64,000 bases of DNA, taken from NCBI RefSeq assembly GCF_000382405.1, contig NZ_KB908263.1, forward strand, positions 1 through 64,000, in the 5' to 3' direction. The stretch is from Mycobacterium sp. 141. Its GTDB lineage: Bacteria; Actinomycetota; Actinomycetes; Mycobacteriales; Mycobacteriaceae. The position numbers and the translations under genes are program-made. A model generated the notes under the pieces. The model had not been told where the DNA came from, ran no database searches, and was given only the letters and a program-made list of their open reading frames with translations. Below are positions 37,027 through 45,650 of the stretch, piece by piece. The stretch's first letter is position 1, and the number at the start of each line of letters is the position of its first letter.

Positions 37027-37815
37027 CTATTGGGCTCGCGATTCAGCGAAGAAATTGAGGATCGCGGCGTTGACTTGCTGCGGTTTCTCGATGAATCCCA
37101 GGTGGCCGGTGTCGGGTATCTCCAGGTAGCGGGCGTTCGGGATGGCCTCGGCCACCTCCTGCCCCAGATGTGGCGGCAACACCACGTCGTCGGCGAACCC
37201 GACGACGAGCACCGGCGTGCGGATGGCTCCGTACGCCGGCAACCGGTTGCCGTCCGGACCGATGTCGAGCTGGGTGCGCAGGCCGGGGGTTTGCTTGGTC
37301 GGCCACATCGTGAACATCTCACTCCAGTCCCTCGCCGCCGCGTCGTTGTTGAGGGTCTTGGGCGAAAAGCTTTCCAGCATACGTACTTTCGCATCAAATA
37401 GCCGCGGCAACTGGATCCCCGAACGATCCAGTTCACGCTCGGCGTCTCGAAAGAACTCGCGTGCGCGGTCATGACGACCGCGGGTGGCCAGCAGTACTGC
37501 CGAGTGCACCAGGTCGGGCCGGGCCAGCATCAGTTCCTGGGCGATGAACGACCCCATCGAGACGCCGATGACGCGGGCCGGCGCCGCGTCGAGCATCTCG
37601 ATGAGCTCGGCGGTGTCGGCAACCATTTGCGCGGTGTCGAATCCCTCGGCGTTCTCGGTTGCGCCGATGCCCCGGTTGTCGAAGGTGATGCAGCGATAGC
37701 CCGCACGCTGAAACTCCGGCACCTGATGCAGATGCCAGGTGCGCCCGGCGCCACCGCGGCCGGCGATGAAGAGCACCGGCTCACCCTTGCCTCGTTCGTC
37801 GTAAGCCAGGTTCAC
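37027..37815 (-). CDS. bpoC: alpha/beta hydrolase (BpoC-like, possible MenH)
   Basis: A 262-residue alpha/beta hydrolase with an intact triad: nucleophile Ser in GVSMGS near residue 95, Asp in the VVGFADDVV strand, and His in DTGHLGF near residue 240. M. tuberculosis Rv0554 is called BpoC (peroxidase-like), but its place directly before menD fits a SHCHC synthase (MenH) role, and no other menH is visible. The start is GTG 37815. A 9-base gap to menD indicates cotranscription. Confidence 0.85.
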   Translation of the reverse strand: MNLAYDERGKGEPVLFIAGRGGAGRTWHLHQVPEFQRAGYRCITFDNRGIGATENAEGFDTAQMVADTAELIEMLDAAPARVIGVSMGSFIAQELMLARPDLVHSAVLLATRGRHDRAREFFRDAERELDRSGIQLPRLFDAKVRMLESFSPKTLNNDAAARDWSEMFTMWPTKQTPGLRTQLDIGPDGNRLPAYGAIRTPVLVVGFADDVVLPPHLGQEVAEAIPNARYLEIPDTGHLGFIEKPQQVNAAILNFFAESRAQ

Positions 37816-37905
37816 CCGGCCGACCTTACTGCCCCGAGTCAGCGCCGGGCGGTGGGCGCCTTGGACCTGGCGATGTTGTCGGATGGTGTCGCGATGATCG
37901 GCGGT

Positions 37906-38250
37906 ATGCCCGAGTACACCTACCGCGCCGAGTGGTCACCCGACTCCCGCGAATATGTCGGCCAATGCCTGGAGTTTCCCTATTTGTGGTGGCGTGGGCT
38001 GTCGCCGGACGAGGCGATCGCCGGTGTCGCCCGGATGGTCGCCGAGGAGGTCTCGTCGATCCTGGCCTCGGACGGCACACCACCGGAGTCGCTGACCGAC
38101 CGCCGGTACAGCGGCAAATTCATGGTGCGGGCCTCACCGATGTTGCACGCCCGACTCGCAGTCGAGGCCGCCGAACAGAGAGTGTCGTTGAATCAGTGGG
38201 TGGTACAGAAGCTCGCCGCAAGACTGGAGTCCTCGCCGCAGTGGTACTAG
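37906..38250 (+). CDS. HicB-like protein with ribbon-helix-helix tail (no HicA seen)
   Basis: About 114 residues. The N-terminal half is a HicB partial-RNase-H fold (YTYRAEWSPDSREYVGQCLE, WRGLSPDEAIAGV). The C-terminal half is a ribbon-helix-helix region (GKFMVRASPMLHARLAVEAA, SLNQWVVQKLAARL). HicB antitoxins normally pair with a small HicA toxin; none is encoded beside this gene, so it may be an orphan regulator. ATG 37906 is the best start; 37894 and 37873 are possible. It overlaps nothing and converges with menC. Confidence 0.8.
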   Translation: MPEYTYRAEWSPDSREYVGQCLEFPYLWWRGLSPDEAIAGVARMVAEEVSSILASDGTPPESLTDRRYSGKFMVRASPMLHARLAVEAAEQRVSLNQWVVQKLAARLESSPQWY

Positions 38251-38320
38251 CAGTGGCACTAACGGTGTGTCGGGGCGCTTGGCGTGTCGCTGCTCTCAAG
38301 ACACACCTCTTCTCGAGATG

Positions 38321-38367
38321 CGCTATCACCGGCAGTATCAGAAAAAGTGATACCGCCGGTGATAGCG
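38321..38367. terminator. 20-bp hairpin between convergent hicB-like and menC genes
   Basis: The arms at 38321-38340 and 38348-38367 pair over 19 of 20 positions around GAAAAAG. It lies between two convergent stop codons (38250 and 38441), fitting a bidirectional terminator. A dispersed palindromic repeat is also possible. The remaining bases of the 190-base gap show no gene. Confidence 0.6.
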
Positions 38368-38440
38368 GGTTTTGTGGGGCACCTGCCAAAGGCTTCTCGA
38401 TGTCGGCGTGACGGGTGTGGCGAGAGCTTTTGCGGCACGC

Positions 38441-39400
38441 CTACCCGAACAGCAACGGATAACAAGCCCGCACCCGGTCGATCCACCATTGCCGACGGTC
38501 CGGGGGGGTAGCGAGCGCGGCGAGCCGATCCGGATCCGGCACCACCGGCCCGACAGGCAGAAATCCGTCGACCGGAACCGTGGGTGCAACGACGTCCTCG
38601 ACGAACAGCCCACCGGTGCCCAGCCCGCAGGCATGCCGCAACTCGGGCAGCGCTGCGGCCGCCAAGAGCCCCCGGCCGATGCCGACGGCGGAATCCAGCG
38701 CGCTGGAGACCACGATCGGGATGTCGATCTGAGCGGCGATGTCCAGCATCCGCGACACCCCGCCCAGCGGCGCCACCTTCAGCACCGCCACATCGGCGGC
38801 CCGGGCCCGCACCACGCGCAGCGGATCCTCGGCCTTGCGGATCGACTCGTCGGCGGCGATCGGCACGTCGATCATCCTGCGTAGCGAAGCCAGCTCTTCG
38901 ACTGTGGCACAAGGCTGTTCGAGGTACTCCAGGTCGCCGTCGGCGGTCAGCGCGACCGCAGCATCGACCGCCTGAGGCACTGTCCAGCCCGCATTGGCGT
39001 CGACCCGCACGATCGGCACCCGCTCCCGCACGGTGTTGACGCGCGCGACGTCGTCGGCCAAGGACTGCCCGGCCTCGGCCACCTTGACCTTCGCGGTCCG
39101 CGCACCGGGAAACCGGTCGAGCACCTCGGGTACCCGGGCCGCATCCACCGCCGGAACGGTCGCATTGATCGGCACCCGATCCCGCAGTACCGGCGGCGCC
39201 GGCCGGTAGGCGGCCTCGATGCCCGAGGCCAGCCAGGCCGCGGCCTCGGGCGGCTGGTATTCGACGAACGCGCCGAACTCGCCCCAGCCGGCAGGCCCGT
39301 CGATCAGCGCGAGCTCGCGAACGGTGATGCCGCGAAACCGAACCCGCATCGGTAGGGCGACCACATACAGCCGCTCCAGCAGATCATCGAGTGATGGCAC
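38441..39400 (-). CDS. menC: o-succinylbenzoate synthase
   Basis: A 319-residue enolase-superfamily enzyme dehydrating SHCHC to o-succinylbenzoate. The catalytic lysines lie in TAKVKVAE (near residue 105). Metal ligands are Asp in RVDANAGW, Glu in YLEQPCATVEE and Asp in IAADESIRK, and the second lysine is in VLKVAPLGG. All key residues are present. The start is GTG 39400. The acyl-CoA ligase gene upstream ends 15 bases before it. Confidence 0.94.
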   Translation of the reverse strand: MPSLDDLLERLYVVALPMRVRFRGITVRELALIDGPAGWGEFGAFVEYQPPEAAAWLASGIEAAYRPAPPVLRDRVPINATVPAVDAARVPEVLDRFPGARTAKVKVAEAGQSLADDVARVNTVRERVPIVRVDANAGWTVPQAVDAAVALTADGDLEYLEQPCATVEELASLRRMIDVPIAADESIRKAEDPLRVVRARAADVAVLKVAPLGGVSRMLDIAAQIDIPIVVSSALDSAVGIGRGLLAAAALPELRHACGLGTGGLFVEDVVAPTVPVDGFLPVGPVVPDPDRLAALATPPDRRQWWIDRVRACYPLLFG

Positions 39401-39415
39401 GCCTCACATGCTGCC

Positions 39416-40975
39416 TCACACGGTGGTGCGGTCGTGACCGGCCCAGTGGGGCTTGCGCAGATCCTTCTTCATGATCTTGCCGGTGGGGTTGCGCGGTAGT
39501 GCCTCCATGAAATCGACGGTCTTGGGACACTTGTAGGCGGCCAGCCGTTCGCGCGCCCACGCAATGAGATCCGCTTCCGACGCATCGCCTTCGACGGCAA
39601 CGACGGCTTTCACGGCCTCCCCCCACTTTTCGTCGGGCACGCCGAACACCGCGACCTCGATGACCGCGGGATGCTCGGCCAGCACCCGCTCGACCTCGAT
39701 CGAGTAGATGTTCTCCCCACCGGAGATGATCATGTCCTTGAGCCGGTCCTCGACGAACACGTATCCGTCGGCATCCACGCGGCCGATGTCACCGGTACGG
39801 AACCAGCCATCGGGCGTGACCGCCTCGGCGGTGGCCTCCGGCTTGTTGTGATAGCCCTTCATCAATTGCGGTGTGCGGAACCACAATTCGCCTTGGCAAC
39901 CGGCCGGGACATCCTGAAGGGTATCGGGGTCGACGACCCTCAGCTCACCTTCGGGAACGAGGCTGCCCGCGCTGACCATGCGCTCCTCATCGCCCGAGCG
40001 GTGGTCCTCGGGCATCAGCCGGGTGATCGCTCCACACACCTCGGTCAACCCGTACACCTGGATGAAATCGGTCTCGGGCCAGGCCTGCAGCGCCTGACGC
40101 AGCAACGGCAGCGGCATCGGTGACGCGCCATAGGCATAGGTTTTGAGCCCGCCGAACAGTTTTACCGCGTCCGGTCCGGCTTCGAGGACCTTGGCCAGCA
40201 CCGCGGGCACCAGGAATGTCCGGTTGGCGCCGGCCAGGATCCCGCCGGCCAAAGCGACAGCGTCGACGTCGCGGGTCATGTAGCTCGGGATGCCGTTGTG
40301 CAGGCCGTACTGCAGGTAGGACGTCCCACCGACGTGGAACAGCGGCATCGCCACGAGGTTCTTGTCATTCGGCTCGGCAACCCAGCTGTCGAAGGCATTG
40401 ACGGTGTGGGCGATGACGTTGGCCTGGGTGAGCGCAACACCTTTGGGCCGGCCCGTGGTGCCCGAGGAGTACATGATGATGCAGACATCGTCGCTCTGAA
40501 CATCCGGCGCACGGCCCTGCGGCGTCGCTGCGGCGAGCATCGCCTCGTACTCGTCGTCACCGTCCGGTTTGACCTCGATGATCTCTGCGACACCCGGCAG
40601 TGCGTCGCGGATGGCCTCGACACCGGGTCTCAGCTCGGCCCCCACGAACAACAGCTTGGCTCCGGAATCGTTGAGCACATAGTTCATTTCGTCGGCAGAG
40701 AGCCGGAAGTTGATGATGGCGGTGGCCGCGCCGAGCGCCGCGGCGGCCAGCACCACCTCGGCACACGCCGGATGGTTCTTGTCCAGGAACGCGACCACAT
40801 CACCGCGCTCGACGCCCCTGGCGTTCAGCGCGCCGGCAGCCCGGCGGATGCGGTCATACCACTGCGACCACGTCCACGTCCGGCTGAGATAGGTGATGGC
40901 CTCCTCGTCGGGTTTGGTCGCTGCCCAGTGCGCCACCCGCTCGTCGAGAAACTTCGGTGTCGGCAAATCAGACAT
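39416..40975 (-). CDS. fadD8: acyl-CoA synthetase (FadD8-like)
   Basis: A 519-residue AMP-forming ligase. The P-loop-like motif is YSSGTTGRPKGV near residue 170, VYGLTEVCG follows, and the adenylate motif WFRTGDIGRVDADGY and the final lysine region PRNPTGKIMKKDL are intact. It activates a carboxylic acid, probably a fatty acid, to its CoA ester. ATG 40975 is chosen rather than an upstream extension. Rv0551c (fadD8) has the same place next to menC. It forms a same-strand group with the amidohydrolase upstream. Confidence 0.9.
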   Translation of the reverse strand: MSDLPTPKFLDERVAHWAATKPDEEAITYLSRTWTWSQWYDRIRRAAGALNARGVERGDVVAFLDKNHPACAEVVLAAAALGAATAIINFRLSADEMNYVLNDSGAKLLFVGAELRPGVEAIRDALPGVAEIIEVKPDGDDEYEAMLAAATPQGRAPDVQSDDVCIIMYSSGTTGRPKGVALTQANVIAHTVNAFDSWVAEPNDKNLVAMPLFHVGGTSYLQYGLHNGIPSYMTRDVDAVALAGGILAGANRTFLVPAVLAKVLEAGPDAVKLFGGLKTYAYGASPMPLPLLRQALQAWPETDFIQVYGLTEVCGAITRLMPEDHRSGDEERMVSAGSLVPEGELRVVDPDTLQDVPAGCQGELWFRTPQLMKGYHNKPEATAEAVTPDGWFRTGDIGRVDADGYVFVEDRLKDMIISGGENIYSIEVERVLAEHPAVIEVAVFGVPDEKWGEAVKAVVAVEGDASEADLIAWARERLAAYKCPKTVDFMEALPRNPTGKIMKKDLRKPHWAGHDRTTV

Positions 40976-41004
40976 GAGGTGAGCGTGCCACGGCACGCCG
41001 AGCG

Positions 41005-42621
41005 TCAACCGGCTTTCGGGTAAACCTGGCGGCCGGCCAGGTAGGTGGCCCGTACCTCCAGGTCGGCGACGGCTTCGGCCGGTACGGTCAGCGGGTTGGC
41101 CGACACCACCACCAGATCGGCGTACTTGCCGACCTCCAACGAGCCGATCACGTTGTCGGCGAACAATTGCCACGCCGCGTCGATGGTCTGCGCCCGGATC
41201 CCCTGCTCGACGGTCAGCCTCTCCTCAGGGCCGAGCACCCGGCCGCTGGGAGCGGTCCGGGTGGCCGCGACGCTGATGTTGCGCAGCGGCTCCTCCGGCG
41301 TCACCGGCGGATCATTGTGCAGCGAGATCCGCATGCCGGTGGCAACGGCCGAACCGCACGGCATCCACGTGTCGCCGTGCTCCGGCCCGAACAGTCCGTC
41401 GACGATCACGTCACCCCAGTAGTGCAGTTGGTCGACAAAGAGGCTGGCGGTCACGCCCAGATCGTGGGCGCGCTGCAGCTGTGCGGGGGTGATGGCGCCG
41501 ACGTGTTCGAGCCGCAGCCGGTGGTCGTTACGAGGCCAGCGCGCCAGAGCTTCCTGGTACACGTCGAGGATGGTGTCCACGCCCTTGTCTCCGTGCACAT
41601 GGCAGGACATCTGCCAGCCCCGGGGATAGAAGGTGCCGACGATCTCGGCGAGCTGATCTTTGGTGTAGTTGGCATGCCCGCAGGATCCGGGCACCACGCC
41701 GATGATCCGAGTGGCGTCGGTGTCCAGATACGGGAAGGTGAGGTCGATGTTGCCGATCCACGGTGAACCATCCACCCAGATCTTGATCCCGACCTGACGC
41801 ACCAGGTCGTCCCCGTCGAACGGGCTTGCATCCGTGTGCAATTCGGCGGTCGACATCTCGTAGGTGCGCAGCCGCACGGTCAGCCGATCGTGCATGTCGG
41901 CCAGCAGCGGCCGGAACATCGGGTCGAACGCCATCTCCGAGCAGGTCGTCAGTCCGGCCCGGTTGAGCCGGGCGCATTCTGCCAGCAGCATCGCCGGATA
42001 GTCCTGCGGGTGAATGGCGCCGGTCAACAGCGGGAACACCGCGGCGGATTCCTCAGCGGTACCGTCCAAATTGCCTGCGGCGTCGCGACCGTACTTCGCC
42101 CCCTTGGGATCTGGGGTGTCCCGCGTCAGGCCGGCGCTTCTCGCCGCCGCGGTGTTGAAATACGCCTTGTGTCCGGAGTTGTGCATGATGACCAGCGGGG
42201 TGTCGGCCACACCATCGAGCCAGGCCAGGTTCGGCTCGGGTAATCCCTTCTGCAGCAAGGCATCCCAACCGTTGAGGTAGGCGCCGTCGGCGCCTCTCCT
42301 GGCGACCTCGGCGTGGATGGCTGCCACCACATCGTCGGCGTTGCGCAGGGTGACCGGACGGATGTCGACCATCCGGTCCGACAGCGCCACCGCCTCCATC
42401 AGCGGATGACCATGCGCCTCAACGAATCCGGGCAACACACAGCCGTCGACCTCACGGACGTCGGTGTCGGCGCCCACCCAGGGTTGCACGTCGGCACGGG
42501 TACCGACCGCGACGATCCGCCCGTCGCTGACCGCAAGAGCTTCGGCGGTCGGTCGGGTGGCGTCGACCGTCAGGATGTTGCCGAAGATGACAAGGTCGGC
42601 GGACTGTGTCGGGCTGGCCAT
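41005..42621 (-). CDS. amidohydrolase family 3 protein
   Basis: About 538 residues. Metal ligands are seen in LPGFVEAHGHPLM (HxH, near residue 68), a later histidine in SCHVHGDKG, HLRLEHVG-type (RLEHVGAITP) and an Asp in SLHNDPPVTP near residue 450. This is the layout of amidohydrolase_3 (YtcJ-type) enzymes, which hydrolyse amide or related bonds with bound metal. The substrate is unknown. ATG 42621 is chosen. It lies 29 bases upstream of fadD8. In M. tuberculosis Rv0552 is at this place. Confidence 0.88.
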   Translation of the reverse strand: MASPTQSADLVIFGNILTVDATRPTAEALAVSDGRIVAVGTRADVQPWVGADTDVREVDGCVLPGFVEAHGHPLMEAVALSDRMVDIRPVTLRNADDVVAAIHAEVARRGADGAYLNGWDALLQKGLPEPNLAWLDGVADTPLVIMHNSGHKAYFNTAAARSAGLTRDTPDPKGAKYGRDAAGNLDGTAEESAAVFPLLTGAIHPQDYPAMLLAECARLNRAGLTTCSEMAFDPMFRPLLADMHDRLTVRLRTYEMSTAELHTDASPFDGDDLVRQVGIKIWVDGSPWIGNIDLTFPYLDTDATRIIGVVPGSCGHANYTKDQLAEIVGTFYPRGWQMSCHVHGDKGVDTILDVYQEALARWPRNDHRLRLEHVGAITPAQLQRAHDLGVTASLFVDQLHYWGDVIVDGLFGPEHGDTWMPCGSAVATGMRISLHNDPPVTPEEPLRNISVAATRTAPSGRVLGPEERLTVEQGIRAQTIDAAWQLFADNVIGSLEVGKYADLVVVSANPLTVPAEAVADLEVRATYLAGRQVYPKAG

Positions 42622-42860
42622 GACTTGGATGCTAAGCGGTCGGAAAAACTTTCGAGAGCTTTTTCTCCGGCTGTGTCGATTCCGCGGGTCGCCGCCGATC
42701 TGGCACCCGACCGTCAAGAGCCGTGAGCTGATCGTGCTGACGAAGTTCGACCCGGGCGAGGTGCTGCGGGTGAATCGAGGAGCTTGCAAGATCTAGCCCG
42801 TCGCGGTGACGGTTGTTGCCGCGCCAAATATTCAGGTGCCCCGGGCACTCACGATGCGGT

Positions 42861-44111
42861 ATGCAGAACCATGTGACTGAACTGACCTTGCGTGCGACCA
42901 CCGACGATGACGACTACCGAGAGTTCATGTCAGCGTCGTACGGGGTTTTCCTGCAAGACCCCCGGATTGACGAGATCGAGCTGATCCGCAAGTTCGCCGA
43001 CCTCGACCGGATGTTCGGGTTTCACGACGGCAAGCGGTGGACGTCGACGGCCGGGGCGTTTGCGCGCGGGGTGGTGCTGCCCGGAGGTGTGACCGCGCCG
43101 GTGGCGGCCGTCACCGCAGTCACGGTGTCGCCCAGCCACCGCCGCCGTGGTCTGCTGACGGCGATGATGCGCCATCAACTCGACGACATCCGATCCCGCG
43201 GCGAGGCGCTCGCGATCCTGTTCGCGTCAGAAGCCTTGATCTACGGTCGTTTTGGTTACGGCATGGCGTGCCCCAGCGCCACCTTGAAGGGACAGGTACG
43301 CGAGCTCGGGTTCCGTCCGGACGTCGACCTCGGCGACGGCTCGGTGACGCAGGTCGACGCAGCGACGCTGCTGAGCTGCGCACCGGACATCTACCACCAG
43401 GCGATCACGCAGAAGACCGGCCAGATGACCAGAACGCGTCCCCACTGGGATTCCTGGATCCACGACAACGATGAGCGCCAAAAGGACTCGGGCAAGATCC
43501 GCTTCGCGGTGCACTACGACGCCGACGGCACCGCCAGCGGATTCGCCATCTACCGACCCAAGTCGCAATGGGCAGAGACCGGACAACCCGACGCCGAGCT
43601 GCACATCCAGGAGGTGCGGGCCACCCACCCTCGCGCCTACGCCCGGCTCTGGCGCTACCTGCTGGACATGGACCTGGTCCGCGGCGTCACCTTCGGCGGC
43701 GCCGCCGTCGACGAACCGCTGCGCTACCTGGTGGCCGACCAGCGCGCGCTACGCTGCGACGTGAGCGACGGCCTCTATGTGCGGTTGGTCGAGGTGGCCC
43801 GGGCGTTGGCGCTGCGCCGCTACGCCGCCCCGATCGACGTCGTGCTGGAGGTGACCGATGAGTTCTGTCCCTGGAACACCGGGCGGTTCCGGCTGCGGGG
43901 CGGCCCTGAGGATGCCGACTGCGAAAACACCACGACCTCAGCCGATATCGCCATCACCGCCCGCGACCTCGGGGCCATCTACCTGGGCGGGGTGAGCCTG
44001 CAGGCGTTGACCGCCGCCGGATTGGCCGTCGAACTCACCGCGGGTTCGGTGCAACGGGCCGCGGTGGGGTTCGGCTGGCCGACCGCTCCGAGCGTTCCCG
44101 ACGACTTCTAG
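42861..44111 (+). CDS. Eis-like GNAT acetyltransferase
   Basis: About 416 residues matching Eis/Rv2416c-type proteins: an N-terminal GNAT fold (VTAVTVSPSHRRRGLLTAMM, acetyl-CoA loop RRRGLL near residue 95), the Tyr region IYGRFGYGMA, a second GNAT-like domain and a sterol-carrier-like C-terminal domain. The protein ends in Phe (VPDDF); in Eis the C-terminal carboxylate takes part in catalysis. Eis acetylates amines including aminoglycosides. ATG 42861 is the likely start; GTG 42873 is possible. The 239 bases upstream, up to the divergent amidohydrolase, hold no gene. Confidence 0.88.
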   Translation: MQNHVTELTLRATTDDDDYREFMSASYGVFLQDPRIDEIELIRKFADLDRMFGFHDGKRWTSTAGAFARGVVLPGGVTAPVAAVTAVTVSPSHRRRGLLTAMMRHQLDDIRSRGEALAILFASEALIYGRFGYGMACPSATLKGQVRELGFRPDVDLGDGSVTQVDAATLLSCAPDIYHQAITQKTGQMTRTRPHWDSWIHDNDERQKDSGKIRFAVHYDADGTASGFAIYRPKSQWAETGQPDAELHIQEVRATHPRAYARLWRYLLDMDLVRGVTFGGAAVDEPLRYLVADQRALRCDVSDGLYVRLVEVARALALRRYAAPIDVVLEVTDEFCPWNTGRFRLRGGPEDADCENTTTSADIAITARDLGAIYLGGVSLQALTAAGLAVELTAGSVQRAAVGFGWPTAPSVPDDF

Positions 44112-44134
44112 CCTCGGCTGGCACGATGGTTCCC

Positions 44135-44815
44135 ATGGTGCATGCGGTGATGTTCGACTACTCCGGAACGCTGTTTCGGCTCGAGGAGGACGAAAGCTGG
44201 TTCGCAGGTATGGCCGTCGACGAGCAGGAGGTCGACGGCCACGTGCAGGCCGAATTGATGCGTCGGCTCACCGCGCCCACCGGACGCTCGGTGGCGATGT
44301 CCGACGAGCAGTACCACGCCTGGCTGAACCGCGACCTGACCCCCCATCTGCACCGCGAGGCCTATCTGCACGTGCTGCGCGAGTCGGGGCTGGCCGACCA
44401 CCACGCCGAGTCGCTCTACAGGCGGGTGATCGATCCGGCCAGCTGGAGGGCCTACCCCGATACCGTCGAAGTGCTGAAAGGTCTTGAGTCACAGGATATT
44501 CGGACCGCGGTCGTGTCCAACATCGCGTTCGACGTACGCCCGGCGTTCGTGGCCGTGGGCGCAGACGCCTACGTCGACGAATACGTGCTGTCCTTCGAAG
44601 TAGGCGCGGTCAAGCCGAATGCGGCGATCTTCGCCACTGCCCTCGACAAGCTGGGAGTGGCGGCGTCCGACGCCCTGATGGTCGGTGACAGCGAAGAGGC
44701 CGACGGCGGCGCGCGGACCCTGGGTTGCGGGTTCGCGCTGGTCGACCCGTTGCCGACCGCCGACCGACCCGATGGGCTGCGTTCGGCGCTGAAAGCGCAC
44801 GGCATCTCGGTCTAA
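44135..44815 (+). CDS. HAD superfamily hydrolase with atypical motif I
   Basis: About 226 residues. HAD motifs: I is VMFDYSGTLF, where the usual second Asp (DxD) is Ser; II is VVSNIAFD; III is the lysine in GAVKPNAAIF; IV is MVGDSEEADGG. The cap between motifs I and II is helical. Loss of the acid/base Asp is seen in dehalogenase- and phosphonatase-like HADs, so it may not be a simple phosphatase. ATG 44135 is likely; ATG 44126 is close. It lies 23 bases after the Eis-like gene. Confidence 0.85.
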   Translation: MVHAVMFDYSGTLFRLEEDESWFAGMAVDEQEVDGHVQAELMRRLTAPTGRSVAMSDEQYHAWLNRDLTPHLHREAYLHVLRESGLADHHAESLYRRVIDPASWRAYPDTVEVLKGLESQDIRTAVVSNIAFDVRPAFVAVGADAYVDEYVLSFEVGAVKPNAAIFATALDKLGVAASDALMVGDSEEADGGARTLGCGFALVDPLPTADRPDGLRSALKAHGISV

Positions 44816-44825
44816 CCTCGAAACC

Positions 44826-45275
44826 ATGTCTGACGACCGCATCTGGCCACCGTGGTGGCTCAAGTACGTCAACAAGGTGATGATCGGGCTCAACAAACTC
44901 GGCGTCGGCGGCGCCAAAGGCCCGGTGGTGCTGACCGTCACAGGACGCAAAACCGGTAAGCCACGGACGACGCCGGTCACCCCGATGACCGTGGAAGGCG
45001 CACGCTACGTCGTCGCCGGCCTGCCCGGCGGCGATTGGGCCGCCAACGCGCGGGCCGCCGGTGAGGCGACCGTGCACCAGGGCCGTCGCGCCCAGCGCGT
45101 CCGGATGGTCGAAATCCCGGCCGAGGAGGCGCGGCCATTACTGCGCGAGTTCCCGATCCTCGTGCCCACCGGCGTCGGCTTCATGAAGAACGCCGGACTC
45201 GTCACCGGACCGAATCCGGACGAATTCGAAGCGCTCGCCGGTCGCTGCGCAGTATTTCGGCTCGACCCGCTGTAG
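44826..45275 (+). CDS. F420-dependent nitroreductase/quinone reductase family (Ddn-like)
   Basis: A 149-residue split-barrel protein of the DUF385/Ddn family. Signature segments are LNKLGVGGAKGPVVLTVTGR near residue 22, KPRTTPVTPM, and GGDWAANARAAGEATV. These proteins bind F420 and reduce quinones or nitro compounds. The position 10 bases after the HAD gene suggests cotranscription. The closeness to menB is suggestive of quinone chemistry, but is not proof. Confidence 0.87.
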   Translation: MSDDRIWPPWWLKYVNKVMIGLNKLGVGGAKGPVVLTVTGRKTGKPRTTPVTPMTVEGARYVVAGLPGGDWAANARAAGEATVHQGRRAQRVRMVEIPAEEARPLLREFPILVPTGVGFMKNAGLVTGPNPDEFEALAGRCAVFRLDPL

Positions 45276-45282
45276 CCCCGCG

Positions 45283-45558
45283 TCAGAGGTGCGGCGCCTC
45301 CTTGATCTTGCTGTCCTGCTTGCCGGCCGTCTGACAGAACGTCTGCACCGACACCCGGGTCCCGGTGATCTCCAGCTGCGCTGCGTCGGTGCCCTTCTCG
45401 TCCTTGAGCATCTTCGCCACGGCATCGTCCTGGGCCTTCTCGTCGTGGCTCAGGTAGTCCTTGCAACTCGTGTCGCCGCCGGTCACCGTCGGTGAGCACC
45501 CGGCCAACATCGCACCCGCGATCAGACCCGAGACCAACACGCCTGCCGAACGTTTCAT
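45283..45558 (-). CDS. small lipoprotein
   Basis: A 91-residue lipoprotein. The signal is KRSAGVLVSGLIAGAMLAGC with a clean LAGC lipobox at residues 18-21. The mature part has CKDYLSHDEKAQDDAVAKML and one later cysteine (TFCQTAGKQ), a likely disulfide pair with the first after the lipid site. ATG 45558 is chosen over an upstream frame lacking a signal. Function unknown. Confidence 0.78.
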   Translation of the reverse strand: MKRSAGVLVSGLIAGAMLAGCSPTVTGGDTSCKDYLSHDEKAQDDAVAKMLKDEKGTDAAQLEITGTRVSVQTFCQTAGKQDSKIKEAPHL

Positions 45559-45650
45559 CGTCGCCCTTTCTGTCGGCGCGCAAGACACGCACACAGCGAG
45601 TTCCATACCCCTGGACAGGCTCGGTGAAACACCGCTCTACAGTCGAGCGG

